From Undaria pinnatifida (lineage: Eukaryota; Sar; Phaeophyceae; Laminariales; Alariaceae), in NCBI GenBank assembly GCA_012845835.1, contig JABAKD010000027.1:976001-1040000 (forward strand): a DNA stretch of 64,000 nt, written 5' to 3'. Position numbers and translations under genes: made by a program. Within the stretch, counting starts at the first letter, position 1. The number at the start of each line of letters is the position of its first letter. Of this stretch, positions 32,915-43,604 are shown one piece after another. The notes under the pieces were generated by a model that had not been told where the DNA came from, did not search any database, and was given only the letters and a program-made list of their open reading frames with translations.

Positions 32915-33670
32915 CGGCTGGTTCAACTTGAAAGTCGGAAATTCCCTTCCTCACGAATGCCGCTCGCAATATCTAGTCAAAGGGTGAATATTTGGTACCA
33001 TACTGACCCCCACGACCAGTGGCAGTGCCGGAGGGGAAGAGGGGAAGAGGGAGACATGGGAAACTTTTCCTTTTAACGGCCTCGGGCTGTCTCTAGGAGA
33101 GAAACTCGTATCGACCAATGACAGGCCTTCAATTAAAAAAAAAATGTTCAGGCTTCTTCAAGAGGGATCGAAAAAAAAATGCGCCGCATTTTGCACTAAC
33201 CGGTCGGAGGTACTCCAGGGTATGTACAATTTTTCGCGCACAAAATCGAAGATCTGATCTGCGATTGTTCAATATTAAAGCAGAAAATTGCGAAAAAACT
33301 GGATCCTGCACTAAAACCAAGTCGTTTAAAGAAAATAACGTATCTTACTCACTGTTACGGTCAAAAGTACAAACGTCCATACCGTTTTTGAGAGATGGAC
33401 GCTGACATTTTGCACACGTGTTCTACATGCCCATCCCGAGGCCTGATCTGTTTTTTTTTTTCTCTTCACCGAAAGTGTTTGGCCTTAGGCGGTCCATTTT
33501 TTCCAAAAATCTTAAACTGACGAAAAATCAGGGAAAAAAAGATGAAAACAGGCACGTAAAGTCTTTGTAACCTCAGATAAAGGACGTGCTTTTTTTCACG
33601 GCCTGAGTCGAAAAAACGGCATGGACATTCACCGGGGAATCAATTTCTGGCTTTTTACTTGAACCAGCCG
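32915..33670 (+). mobile_element. non-autonomous inverted-repeat element, copy 1, 756 bp
   Basis: The left end CGGCTGGTTCAACTTGAAAG and right end CTTTTTACTTGAACCAGCCG are inverted repeats. An inverted second copy is at 45,309-46,080. Shared internal blocks are CACGAATGCCGCTCGCAATA, TCTAGTCAAAGGGTGAA, CGTATCGACCAATGACAGGC, GCGCCGCATTTTGCAC and GGAGGTACTCCA. Open frames inside are short and not conserved between the copies, so this is a non-autonomous DNA element. Confidence 0.8.
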
Positions 33671-33924
33671 TGTAAACACCCTGATCCCACCCCCGATGTA
33701 TGATTTGGGTCCAGGTTGGAACTCAGGCTTCTGGTCGGGTAGGGACCTGTGTCGGTATACTACTACTGCTGTACATAGTAGAGTAGGGGTGCATGGTGCA
33801 TTGCTTACATCCACAGCTAGGGGTGGGTATATTGTTTTCGCCACCCGTCTTCCCGCACCTTTAATGTATTTTACGACGTGCTGAAATCGGTTTTTGTCAT
33901 ATACGGCACGTATAATACCCTCCT
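33671..33924. other. unassigned
   Basis: Nothing recognised. Confidence 0.2.
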
Positions 33925-34016
33925 GGTATCATGCAACGAGATGCGAGGGTATCATGCAACGAGATGCGAGGGTATCATGCAACGAGATGCGATGGTATCA
34001 TGCAACGAGATGCGAT
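33925..34016. repeat. 23 bp minisatellite, four units
   Basis: GGTATCATGCAACGAGATGC plus three variable bases, starting at 33,925, 33,948, 33,971 and 33,994. Period exactly 23. Confidence 0.95.
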
Positions 34017-34187
34017 GGCGTTCTTATTGCCGGCGATCCGAAAATAGCAAAATAATCCTCACTTCGTTGACTAGGCGTCGACGTCTGATGATAATATACC
34101 TTTTCCTTCCCGCGTGCTCATTGCGGTTGGCATTTGCATGGCCACATCACCTTGCTGTACTTGCAATGTGCGTCTCTGCCTGGTATT

Positions 34188-34520
34188 TCTGACCTCAGAG
34201 CTCATCTCTCTTGGGGGTCATCCCACGGACACTGGTCGTTAGCACGGGATGTAGATGGGTGGAAATATCAGTTTAGTGTGAACAGCACACAGTTTTAACG
34301 TGTCATCGTCTAGATAGTGAGTACGGTTGTTGTTTTTCACAAAAAATATAATACCGCATCGTCGTCAAATATGTCAAGAGACGGTCAGTCAAGGGAAAAC
34401 GTCCAGCCGTCAAGGGTGTAACATCGATCGTACGACCTAGTAGTCAGGCAAGGTAAATCATCGGGAAAATTTCGTCGGTCAAGGGCTGACAGTGCCGTCG
34501 TCGGACATATTTGATCGGCA
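34188..34520. repeat. S-family copy plus GTCAAGG-word tract
   Basis: 34,188-34,295 is an S-family copy (ACGGACACTGG, GATGTAGATGGGTGG, ATCAGTTTAGTGTGAA). 34,360-34,500 iterates GTCAAGRGACGGTCAGTCAA and CCGTCAAGGGTG-type words. Part of that (GACGGTCAGTCAAGGGAAAA) is found inverted at about 52,135-52,155. Confidence 0.6.
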
Positions 34521-34594
34521 TCGTCTACAGGATAGGCTCCGCTCCCCTTTCCCCTAATTTTGGAAGTTCCAACCTAACGGGGTCCTTTTGTGTC

Positions 34595-34705
34595 GTTTTG
34601 ACATGCCTGGCCTTGCCTGAGGTCAGATAGGCACGAAACGGGCGTTCAGGCACGCTGTTTTCAGAAAAGGCCATTCAGGCATTATTCCAGGCATGCCTGG
34701 GCCTA
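34595..34705. repeat. TCAGGCA/TGCCTGG short-word locus
   Basis: CATGCCTGGCCTTGCCTGAG, AGATAGGCACG, GTTCAGGCACG, ATTCAGGCATTATTCC and AGGCATGCCTGGGCC fall within 110 bp, on both strands. Confidence 0.5.
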
Positions 34706-35034
34706 CTCCACTCTCTGTGGTGACGCATAATAAGTCTCAGGAAAAGTTCCTTACACACATCCGAAGCAAATCTAACGCTCTAGACAAGACATGCGAACAG
34801 GTTACTGCTTCATGTATTATTCAAGTAGGTGTCATCGTCTGCTATTTACCTGGTATATATGTGGTCGTTGCACTCATGTGCATTCATCGCCGCAACCTAG
34901 TTCGTGGCCACAAGACAGGTTTCAGTAACACTCTTGAGTAGGAAAAAAAACTCGGACAATATAACATCACATAATAATATACAAATGTGAAGTGTATTTT
35001 TTCCGTTTTTATATTTATAATGTACGTACTGGTA
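34706..35034. other. unassigned
   Basis: Holds TACCTGGTA at 34,847-34,855 in an 82-codon frame with no recognisable domain. Confidence 0.2.
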
Positions 35035-35233
35035 CGGTCGAGGTCCGTTGTTAGTGCGATATCCTTCTGTGCGGTGCCTCATTTTAGTGCGGTGTTAATC
35101 GCTTGTCACGACCTTGTTCATCCTACAGAGTAGCAATATAGTGTGCTGCACCATCCCGGGATAGTGCGGGGTCCCACTTTAGTGCGGGTATCGTCGTATG
35201 GCAAGGCACCGCACTAATGAGGGACCACGACTG
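35035..35233. mobile_element. MITE, AGTGCGG-word family, 199 bp
   Basis: Flanked by TA on both sides: TA|CGGTCGAGGTCCGTTG at left and GGGACCACGACTG|TA at right, inverted repeats of about 27 bp with mismatches. AGTGCGG/CCGCACT occurs six times inside, with AATCGCTTGTCACGACC. The copy at 55,349-55,547 has the same orientation and identical length. Pogo/mariner-like by its TA flanks and CAG-type ends. No transposase present. Confidence 0.88.
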
Positions 35234-35560
35234 TACCGCATAACACGCAAGCTCACGTGCTCCCTCACGCCCCTTCGGACGATTGATTGCCAAAGTCAAT
35301 TTTTATCCAAACCGGGTGAGGCGCACACAACGGAGATGGTGGCTTTGGAAATATCGCGGCGAACGCTTTCCGTAGATGCATCGCTCGGCGTCTGCGATCT
35401 CCCCATTGACACATGCTGCGGTAGAGCGGCACCATCCCCCCCCCCCCCCCCTGCAAGGCTCTTGACTTGAATAGCTCTATACCTCATCCAAACATTGTTT
35501 TTGAATAAATTCAAAGACCAACGGTACGGCATGTTATTGTTTAATAATAGGGGGAATGTT
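35234..35560. other. unassigned, with C16 run
   Basis: C run at 35,436-35,451. A 90-codon plus frame ends in it; no domain. Confidence 0.3.
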
Positions 35561-35672
35561 ACGACGGTGTTATGATGCTGTTACGATGATGGTATGATGA
35601 TGTTACGATGATGTTACCATGACGTTATGATGATGTTACGATGATGTTGTGATGATGTTATGATGATGTTAT
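35560..35672. repeat. ATGATGTTACG minisatellite
   Basis: GTTAYGATGATG and GTTACGATGATG words repeat about nine times in 12-15 bp steps. Confidence 0.9.
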
Positions 35673-35997
35673 GATATACCCCTATTTTCAACGCTACTAC
35701 CACTCGCACGACTGACTCCGTAACCTACTGACAAAACGTACTTCAGGGCGATAATTTGGCGAAGCGTAGTTTACCATTCCATTGCGAATCCGTATCGCAA
35801 GATTATAAAAACACGAACGTTTAAGACGGCAAAGGAACAGGGGGGTCACTCGCGGAAGTGACCCGGAGCCACTGCAAAAAAAAGCCTCCAAAAGCATGGC
35901 AAACCCCTACCGTAGCCTTGGCCTAGGTATTCGAAGAGAATATATTGCAAATCAAGAATGGCATTCTGGCCGAATTGGGGTTGAGGAGCTAAATATA

Positions 35998-36172
35998 CAG
36001 TGGTACCCCGATTTAAGAGCGCCTCGTGACAAGTAAGCCGAAACATGCGCTCTCAACTACAAGTCGTTCTTATCTGTAGCGGGAAATATATAGCTTTAGG
36101 GTGGCGGGACATGCCGAGTTGATCGCTCTCAATGCTCTTGACCCGGGCGCTCTTAAATCGGGGTACCCAGTG
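35998..36172. mobile_element. MITE, TTAAGAGCG-word family, 175 bp
   Basis: TA|CAGTGGTACCCCGATTTAAG at left and CTTAAATCGGGGTACCCAGTG|TA at right form near-perfect inverted repeats of about 28 bp bounded by the TA duplicate. GCGCTCT(T/C)AA and CGCTCTTGAC words recur inside. A diverged copy is at 43,332-43,520. This is the clearest Tc1/mariner-pogo-type MITE in the window. Confidence 0.92.
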
Positions 36173-36336
36173 TAGCCAAAAGGGCTACCCCTATCGAAAG
36201 GTGACTTTTTGTACGAGTACAGGAAGTCACTCTGGAATTTCGTCCGAGGGGGTGTGCGTACTGTCTTGCGTGTTCTACGGTGGTAGTGCAGTCGAAGCCA
36301 GTATAGATTACGATTGATTCCATCAAGTGGTTAAGG

Positions 36337-36420
36337 TGCAGTATGTACAGTAATGTGTACAGTAGTATGTACATGTACAGCAGTATGTACAGTAGTATGT
36401 ACAGTGGTATGTTATAGTGT
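36337..36420. repeat. GTACAGTAGTAT minisatellite
   Basis: ATGTACAGTAGTATGTACAG-type repeats of 15-16 bp, about five units. Confidence 0.85.
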
Positions 36421-36426
36421 TGTTAT

Positions 36427-36623
36427 AGTAGGGGTCCCCCAGTAAGGCGGTGGTGTGGTATATATACACTATTAATATACACTATAGAGAGCAATACGAC
36501 CGCCTTGTAGGGAGAAGCCTCCTCTTTTTTTTGCAGGTTATGAGTGGAATTTCCCAGTCGTGTCAAGCGATTTTGACCGCCCTATATCGGGATACCGCCT
36601 TCCTCAGACCGCGTTAGGGATTG
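36427..36623. mobile_element. MITE, GGCGG-word family, third copy
   Basis: AGTAGGGGTCCCCCAGTAAGG at left and ACCGCGTTAGGGATTG|TA at right. GGCGGT/ACCGCC words recur, with the core CAAGCGATTTTGACCGCC. The right edge matches 7740-7767 (ACCGCGTTA then ATTGTACGAG). Confidence 0.75.
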
Positions 36624-37271
36624 TACGAGACGAAGGGAGTTCACCGTACATTGGTTGGTTGCGTTTGATCGGCTTAGGGTTGAGGCAAGGGCTAGGGTTA
36701 TATGGTTGAAAGAGTGTGGAACATTTTGTAGAAGAAGTGGTAAGGTGCAAGGTACCCTCCTCGTAACTGAAGCTAATGGCATAATACACCGGAAACAAGA
36801 TATATCGTCCCCAAGTGCAGTGAAGCACACGGCATTAATCCCTTCGAGAGTTCAGCAGGAAAAATTGACGACGAAGATTGACGATTATGGCATAGGGCCA
36901 TTGGTACTAATAGTAATACTATTGTTAGTAGTCATAGTAATAGTAGTTGGCGGTGATAAAGTTGGTCTCTGGACCATAACGATGCAAATACTCGTATGGG
37001 ACGTGTGCCGCATGATCCCTACCCGTACTGCCGTAGACGCTCCAAAATATCGCAATCGTCGTCTTTTTGGTCGCGATACTATATAATCAAGGTATATATA
37101 GCCAACCTCTTAAAGGCGCAATCACGCCAACAGAAGGTCATGCAAACCACATCACACCCGCGCTTTCGCTGTATTTATAGCCTTGCACTAACTCTTGCTT
37201 ACATCGGGCAGATTACGATATATAGCAGATGTATCGATTATTTCACTAATCTATGAGCTCGTTTGGGCTGG
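36624..37271. other. unassigned; 143-codon frame at 36,655-37,086
   Basis: The plus frame has one hydrophobic stretch (PLVLIVILLLVVIVIVV, residues about 81-97) generated by a TAATAGTAATACTATT-like low-complexity run. No family recognised and no promoter evidence, so I do not call it a gene. Confidence 0.15.
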
Positions 37272-38232
37272 ACGGTGTTCCTTGGCCGATTACGGATGAC
37301 GTTGTGCTGCTGCTGCTGTGCTGCTGCTGCTGTGTACTGATTTTGTGACAACACACACTCCACTCACGCATACGTGGTACATACAGAAGCGCACAAGCAT
37401 ACACATACGCACAAAATCACCGTCTGTGGCTTATCACCAAGGAGAGCTCACAGCACGGCTGCTCTTGCACCGTTGCTGCCAGTAGTACTGAACCTGGAGG
37501 GGCATGTGTGATGCAGTAGAACAGCAGCAGCAGAGCGAGAAGCGACATAATCTGGTGAAATTTCCAATTTCATAACATTAAACATATGGGTTTCTATGGA
37601 CCCTGCGCGGCTCGGCGAGACGAGGCAGGCGGCAATATGGGCTTTGCTCTGTGGGTTTTGCCCTGTACGACGAACTCCATTGTGCGGCGCGGGAAGCACA
37701 GCGACAACGCGATAAATAGTAGCTGGAGCCAATCTCCCAGGTAGACGAGCGAAAGGAGGCAGTTCGTGAGGCGATGTGTGTTACATGTCCGGTGCGAGGT
37801 GTACACCAGAATTCACAGCGCTAGGTGCAACAGAAACGTATGCTGTTCAAGATATGTGCTGATGCTGATGTTGTCGCTGCTCCTGCTCTGCTACTGGCTG
37901 TATGAATAGCTGCGTCCCGTAGCAGACACAATGTATGTGAGAACGGACCGGCATTTTTTTACTCACAAAGACCAAACATAATATGGGGTTTTACTTGCAC
38001 CTGATCGCCTCAGCGAGGCGGAACACAACCCCTTGACGACAAGAGCCAGCCCAGCGACGTTGACTGCTCAGAGCACCGCCACGGAGCTCCGCCGGGGTTC
38101 AGACATGCATCATAATATGCCCACGGCCGCCTTGCTTGACGACCCGCAGCTGAAAGTGTAAGAAAAAACCCTCGGCCGTCGGAGAACACCATGCCAAAAC
38201 CAAAAAGTGCATATTTTACATGATACATATTT
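37272..38232 (+). repeat. dispersed repeat of about 950 bp, copy 1
   Basis: Aligns in the same direction with 50,255-51,230 over most of its length. Shared blocks include GGAGAGCTCACAGC, AATCTCCCAGGTAGACG-type, GTGTGTTACATG, GTGCGAGGTGTACA, GGGGTTTTACWTGCACCTGA, ATCGCCTCAGCGA, CAGAGCACCGCCACGGAGCT and GGAGAACACCATGCCAAAAC. Frames are not conserved between the copies. It could be a solo LTR or a non-autonomous element; I found no clear terminal repeat. Confidence 0.75.
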
Positions 38233-38241
38233 TATTATAAA

Positions 38242-38770
38242 AATTAAAATACACTCCAGCTGTGAGATCGAAGATTTCGTCGAAACTCATCTTTGCAAGC
38301 TGTGTGTGATACTCCGATCGCGCGCATTACGAGTTGTGTGTCCTCATTAAGGATATAGGTCGGCGACTCCCCTTACAGCTACAGTGTAGCTATCAGGGTC
38401 AACAGGATGATTTTAGTCAGTCTGTGCGCGGAAACTATAAAACCCGTTTCTGAGGGGGACAAAATCTGACAGCTGTGAAGGCAAAGGGGGGGCCTGGTTT
38501 TGATCAAAAGCGAGCGGGTTTGGAGGGGGGCGGGGGGGGGGGGGGGGGGGGGAAAGGGGCAATTTGTGCATGTAAGCTATAAATCCTTTCGAGGGGATAA
38601 ATCTGACGGTTTTGGCACCAGTATATTATTGGGGGCGGGGGGGGGGGGGGGGGGGGGGGGGGGCAGCTCGATATGTGCCCGGAAACTATACATTATTTCG
38701 AGGGGATAAATGTGACATTTTTGGAAATAATACATCAGTTTATCGTGTATATTCTGGGGTAAGTCGTACA
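38242..38770 (-). mobile_element. R1 element, copy with long G runs
   Basis: The same order as 20,985-21,549: core GCTGTGAGATCGAAGATTTC, GCAAGCTGTGTGTGATACTC, CATTAAGGATATAGGTCGGC, TATCAGGGTCAACAGG, GCGCGGAAACTATAAAACCC, then subrepeats with TCGAGGGGATAAATSTGAC and G-runs of 21 (38,532-38,552) and about 27 (38,637-38,663). The tail side is again A/T-rich (38,225-38,245). No target duplication identified. Confidence 0.85.
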
Positions 38771-38779
38771 ATCAGTGAG

Positions 38780-39870
38780 TAAAGAGAGGGTGGAGTGTTC
38801 GAGGGGGTGGGGTTGGGATGGGTTGGGGGGGGGAGGGTGGGGGGTGGGGGCGGGGGCGGGGGGCGGGGGGGGGGGGGGGGAAGGGCTTTAGGTTAGGGGT
38901 TTGTTATACGTGTGGTGCTAGGTCTAGGCGAAGGTGCGGGTGATGGGGAAGAAAGGGGCGTTCGAGGCGGGGGGGGGGGGCGGGACACAGCGGCATGGAT
39001 GGCTCTCGAAAGATAATGAGGTGATATCCTGTGCGTGAAGTGTTTATTAATGTGGCGGATTTCGATATTTGGTGGGGCGTTTGAGTAAGGGAGAGCAAGA
39101 GGGGGGGGGGGGGGGGGGGAGATTTTTTAGGAGGTTTAGGTCACAAATAATATTCAAATACACTTCGGCTGTGAGATCAAAGATATGTATCAGCTTGTTA
39201 TACGCGTGGTGCTAGGTCTAGGCGATCGTGCAGGTGGTCGGGAAAGAGGGGGCGTTGGAGGGGGGGGGGGGGGGGGGGGAACACAGCGGCATGGATGGCT
39301 CTCGAAAGATAATGAGGTGATATCCTGTGCGTGAAGTGTTTGTTAATGTGGCGGATTTTGATATTTGGTGGGGCGTTTGAGTAAGGGAGAGCAAGAGGGG
39401 GGGGGGGGGATTTTTAGGAGGTTTAGGTCACAAATAATAATCAAATACACTTCGGCTGTGAGATCAAAGATATGTAGCAGCTTGTTATACGCGTGGTGCT
39501 AGGTCTAGGCGATCGTGTAGGTGGTCGGAAAAGAGGGGGCGTTGGAGGGGGGGGGGGGGGGGGGGAAATAATTGAAACCTTCGTCATGGATGGTCAGAAA
39601 GATAATGACGTGGTATCAACTGCGTATAGGTGTTTATTACTCAGGCCGATTTTGATTGTGAGTGGGGCGTTTGGACAGACTAGGCGGAAGGGGGGGGGGG
39701 GATCGGGGGACGGAGGGGCGGGGGGGGGGAAAGGGTTGGGGTTTGTTATGAAAAAGAGGTCAGTGGAGGGGGAGGGGAGGGGGGGGGGGGAGGGGCGGGG
39801 GGCGGGACATTTCAATATGTGCGCGGAAACTATAAATTCTCAAAGGGGACAAACCTGACGATTGAAGCAA
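38780..39870. repeat. G-run-rich satellite, about 288 bp period, 3-4 units
   Basis: TTGTTATACGYGTGGTGCTA begins near 38,901, 39,193 and 39,481 (spacings 292 and 288), with a broken unit near 39,735. Each unit has two G-runs of 12-20, GGCATGGATGGCTCTCGAAA, GATATTTGGTGGGGCGTTTG, and at its right end a copy of the R1 tip (ACTTCGGCTGTGAGATCAAA). The satellite therefore appears to have grown from R1-related sequence. 39,830-39,865 again matches the R1 GCGCGGAAACTATAAA block. Confidence 0.9.
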
Positions 39871-39879
39871 TAAGACATC

Positions 39880-41190
39880 CCTTTATATCATCTGGCTTGT
39901 AATGTTTACTATTCTAGAAGGTTTGATGTTAGATGCAGCATGCAACCCAGTGTTTAAGTGTAGTAAATAACGTGTTAAATCTTCATAGTTTGTTGTTGTA
40001 TGATACATCGATCGAAAGCTAGAATATTTTATAGAATATTTGTAGGTACCATTATTTTCTGACATCGCTAATTATAAGAAAGAGATACGTATTGTCAAAT
40101 GCAACAGGCGAGGTGATGTGGTCATGCACTGTGTTTGTCACCATCATCATACAGTCACCATTATTATCGACATCGCTAATTATACGCAAGAGATACGTAT
40201 TGCCAAATACAGCATGCGAGGTGATGTATGTGGCCATATGCTGTCTCCGTCTTTGAGCATTAGAGGGAGGGATGCGAATCGACGCTTGGTATACATGTGC
40301 TCAATTACGTTACCTCATTAGTCATACTTGGTATACACGCGCTCAGTCACGTTACCTCGTTAGTAATACTTCGCTTGGCATAGGTGGGGAGGCGATCATG
40401 CAGACGGTATGTACGAAATACCCTACGTAATGGGTTGGTAAGGTTGTTTACCGCAGTTTTAACACATCTGCCTGTGCTTCCTTTTCCAAATTATTTTTGT
40501 CTCAAATAAATGTACGATTTCACGCCTATGATTTTACCTTGTCGATGTGGGGCTCTGCAGTCGTCAATTTTAAGTCAGAGATACGTCCTACAAATACATC
40601 AGGCGAGGTGGGTATGTGATGTCATATATATGCGATGTCATCACTATTGATCGCGAGGGTGATTTTACTTCGTGAGGTAAATGGTACTGTGTTTCGTAGA
40701 GGTCGTCTCAGGAGGGTATGCGATGGGTCGGCAGTGTATCACGTCTGCCTGTGCTTCCTTTTCAACTTATTATTGTCTCAAATGTGCGATTTCACGTCCA
40801 TGATTTTTACCGTGCCGCTGTGGGGCTCTGAGGTCGCCAATTCTAAGACAGAGATACATCTTACAAATACAGCAGTTGAGGTGGGCATGCAACGTCATAT
40901 ATATGCGATGTCACTACTATTGAAGGCGAGGGTGACTTCACTTCGTCAGGCATATGCTACTGCGTTTCGTAAAGGTTGTCTCACGTGGACATGCGATGTC
41001 ACCACTATTGAACGCGAGGGTGACTTTACTTCGTTAGGCACATTCCACTGCGTTTGGAATAGTAGGGGTTGTCAGGCAATCATGTAAGCGGATGGAGGCA
41101 CGAAATACCCTTGCGTAATAGGTTGGTCGTGTGGTTTACCGCAGTGTTAACATCCCTGTCTGTACTTACTTTCCACATTATTATAGACTA
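39880..41190. repeat. complex satellite: about 277 bp and about 90 bp repeats
   Basis: 40,501 and 40,777 begin long direct copies (CTCAAAT, GGGGCTCTGMRGTCG, CAGAGATACRTCYTACAAAT, GTCATATATATGCGATGTCA). ATGCGATGTCAYYACTATTG recurs near 40,630, 40,907 and 40,993. An older pair at 40,060 and 40,168 has GACATCGCTAATTATA and GAGATACGTATTG. Frames up to 150 codons here are repeat-derived. Confidence 0.85.
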
Positions 41191-42118
41191 TATATAGTGT
41201 ACACTTATACGTTCTGTTTTCTCCCCACTGTCGTCGAAGATGTTGTAGTCCTGTAGATGTCGCGTCCATGTCTGGTGCTCTTGTTAGTGGTGTTCATGAA
41301 AACATGCCCTAACATGTAGTAGATGATCGCTCAGTGGTGTTCCTTTCCTTTACATCAAGCCAGGTAGTATATGCCAACGCAACCGCTTGCTTGAAAAATG
41401 ACAAAGAAATTCCTCACACACCTGACACAGAGAAGACGCGGCCCGAAGATTGTTCAGTATACCGACGGTCAGGAACAGGTTATTTTGTACTGTACAAGAT
41501 TTCCCTTCGGAGTCGCGTTGAAAAATAACGACAGCGACGCAAGAGATACCCAGGTCAACCTGACTGAACAGTCTGTTCGTGTACGTACGATATGTCCTTT
41601 GTATTCGGTTCGTGTAAGACGTGGTTTACCTTATACCGCTGGGGACCGGTGTGACCGGTGTTGTAACGCCCAACGTGGTAACGCTGGGGACCGGTGTTGT
41701 GTTAATAACTGTTATTTCACAGAGCGCGAAAACTGCAATTAAGATAAGAGCAGCTCGCGAAAGCCAAAAAAACGCCCCAAGTTGCGTAGCACACTTAATT
41801 TCTGCTACAGGCAGACCACAGCAGCAGCAGCAGCAGCAGCGAAACATTGCTGAAAAAGTAAAAAGTTACGAGTAAAAACTCAAAGCGTTGCCGCCAATGG
41901 AACGGGAACGTAATCGGAGAGCTATCATATCATACAGCTACGCACATCAGTAAAAAGTTCATCCTGTGGAAAGAAGAAATGATGGTGCGGAAGCCACAAA
42001 CAAAACGAAAAGGAGGCAAAGGATAAACGTTCAAATATGGCGGCTCTTTTATGGCCAAGCATTGACCAATATCCTGGTAATATGTACTCACACAATAATG
42101 GATGGGAGTACTACTCTA
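41191..42118. other. unassigned
   Basis: GGGGACCGGTGTG and GTAACGC words repeat at 41,640-41,700, and a CAG run lies at 41,818-41,840. The 114-codon frame at 41,398-41,742 (TKKFLTHLTQRRRGPKIVQY) is not recognised. Confidence 0.2.
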
Positions 42119-42725
42119 AAGTGCCGGTTGAATAGGGACCGCGCTCTATTACTGCCGGTGAAATCGCTAGGTAAGACTGCAACTCTTTGTAGTACTAACT
42201 ATGTGATAGCAAACCTTTTTCAATAGTACTGTTATCCTACTCAGTGCTGGTCTATTGGGCTGCCGCGTACCGGCATCATTGGGAACCCCATGAAGACGAC
42301 GAGTATATACGTAAAAACCAAGCACAGACCACATCAAAGCAGCAGATAGGGTTGCAGACACACTCGTACAGTAGTAGCGCAGCAGTAGCAACAGCAGCAG
42401 GCAGGCAGAGCAGAGACGACCAGAGCGGAGCAGGACCTTTCCCCGTTTCCCCGTGTTCTTTCCTTCCTGTGATGTTGCCTGGCGTTGTACCAAGGTCGAG
42501 TTTGCTTGAAGGTATACGTTTGCTGTTATCGCTGGCAAAGTACCGGCTATCTGTTGTGCCGGTTGAATAGTGCCACTGCTCTACAACGAGGAGAAAATAG
42601 CTTGGTACCGACTAGAACTCTTGATAGCAACTATGTATGGCAGCTCTATTCCCAATAGTACGTTGGTCCTCAGTAGTGCCGGTATTCTTGGGCGGCACAT
42701 ACTGGCAATGTTGGGAGTCCCTCAC
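42119..42725. repeat. GTGCCGGTTGAATAG element pair
   Basis: Copies at about 42,119-42,296 and 42,551-42,725 share GTGCCGGTTGAATAGKG, CTAGGTAAGACTGCAACTC versus CCGACTAGAACTC, ATAGCAAC, CAATAGTACTGTTATCCT versus CAATAGTACGTTGGTCCT and a GGTATCATTGGG/GGCAATGTTGGGA right side. The words (CCGGCA, GTGCCGG) overlap with the GGCACTATAG MITE family, so they are probably diverged relatives. Confidence 0.5.
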
Positions 42726-43331
42726 TCATTGTACATAGAGTGTGTACGAGTCTGCCTGGTATCCTGGTAAAATCATAACACAAAAAAAACACACACACGC
42801 ACCGCGCACCACGGTTGAGCAGCAGTCAGCTACAGACGCAGTCATACAGCAGCGGAGCAGCAGTAGTATCAACATAAGCGGCAGGCAAGCAGAGCAGATC
42901 AGGATATCTCCCCGTTCTGTTGCTTGGCGAGCTGGGTGTTATGGGAGGTGTCGCATGCTGTCAGGCGACAAAAGCTGCTGACGATACTAGTACGTCTTCT
43001 GTCGTGTGCGCCGAAATTACAGAGGCATTCGTCACCTTCTATGCGCTATTCGTACGTTGCGTACGTGGCCTGCTGTCGCCTGCTGTCAGCCAGAAGCAAG
43101 CCTGCTTAGGATATAGCCCTAGCGGGCACTCAGGAGATGGTTTTAACTGTTCCTACATTCACTATTCACCGTTTTAGGGTCGATGTATCCTAACCTTATC
43201 CATTAAGCAAGGGAGAGGACACGTGGTATGGCACTTTTAGGCTATAATAGCACTTTTTGGCCAAATTAGTTTCTGACTGGCAGGGGAACTACCAAGTATA
43301 AAATATATCTCGTTGATGGTTTATCATAGTG
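42726..43331. other. unassigned; short CAGCAG-rich segment
   Basis: 42,820-42,900 (AGCAGCAGTCAGC, AGCAGCGGAGCAGCAG, CGGCAGGCAAGCAGAGC) resembles 42,370-42,435 and is a local direct repeat. No gene recognised. Confidence 0.3.
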
Positions 43332-43520
43332 CAGTGGGCACCCTGATTTAAGAGCGTCCAAGATGGGAGCATTCCGGACTTAAGAGCGGTCAAATATGCA
43401 TGCTCCGCCGTGCTAAAAGTCATGTATTTGTCCCCTACACATAAGAGCAATATGTAGTCAAGAGTGCCTGCTTGGGCTTGTCATGGGGTGCTCTTAAATC
43501 GGGGTACAGGTACACCGCTG
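43332..43520. mobile_element. MITE, TTAAGAGCG-word family, diverged copy
   Basis: CAGTGGGCACCCTGATTTAAG at left; GTGCTCTTAAATCGGGGTAC and CACCGCTG|TA at right. TAAGAGC words recur near 43,380, 43,443 and 43,491. A relative of 35,998-36,172. Confidence 0.75.
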
Positions 43521-43604
43521 TATTGTATCAAAGTCGTGACGTACCCACAGTAGGCCGTGGGGTTGTCCATCGGGGTTAATCGTTCAGTTTATCTCGAAAG
43601 CAGG

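Noticed and set aside
36655-37086. Membrane protein with one TM helix
   Set aside because: The hydrophobic stretch arises from a TAATAGTAATACTATT-like run; no family and no supporting context.
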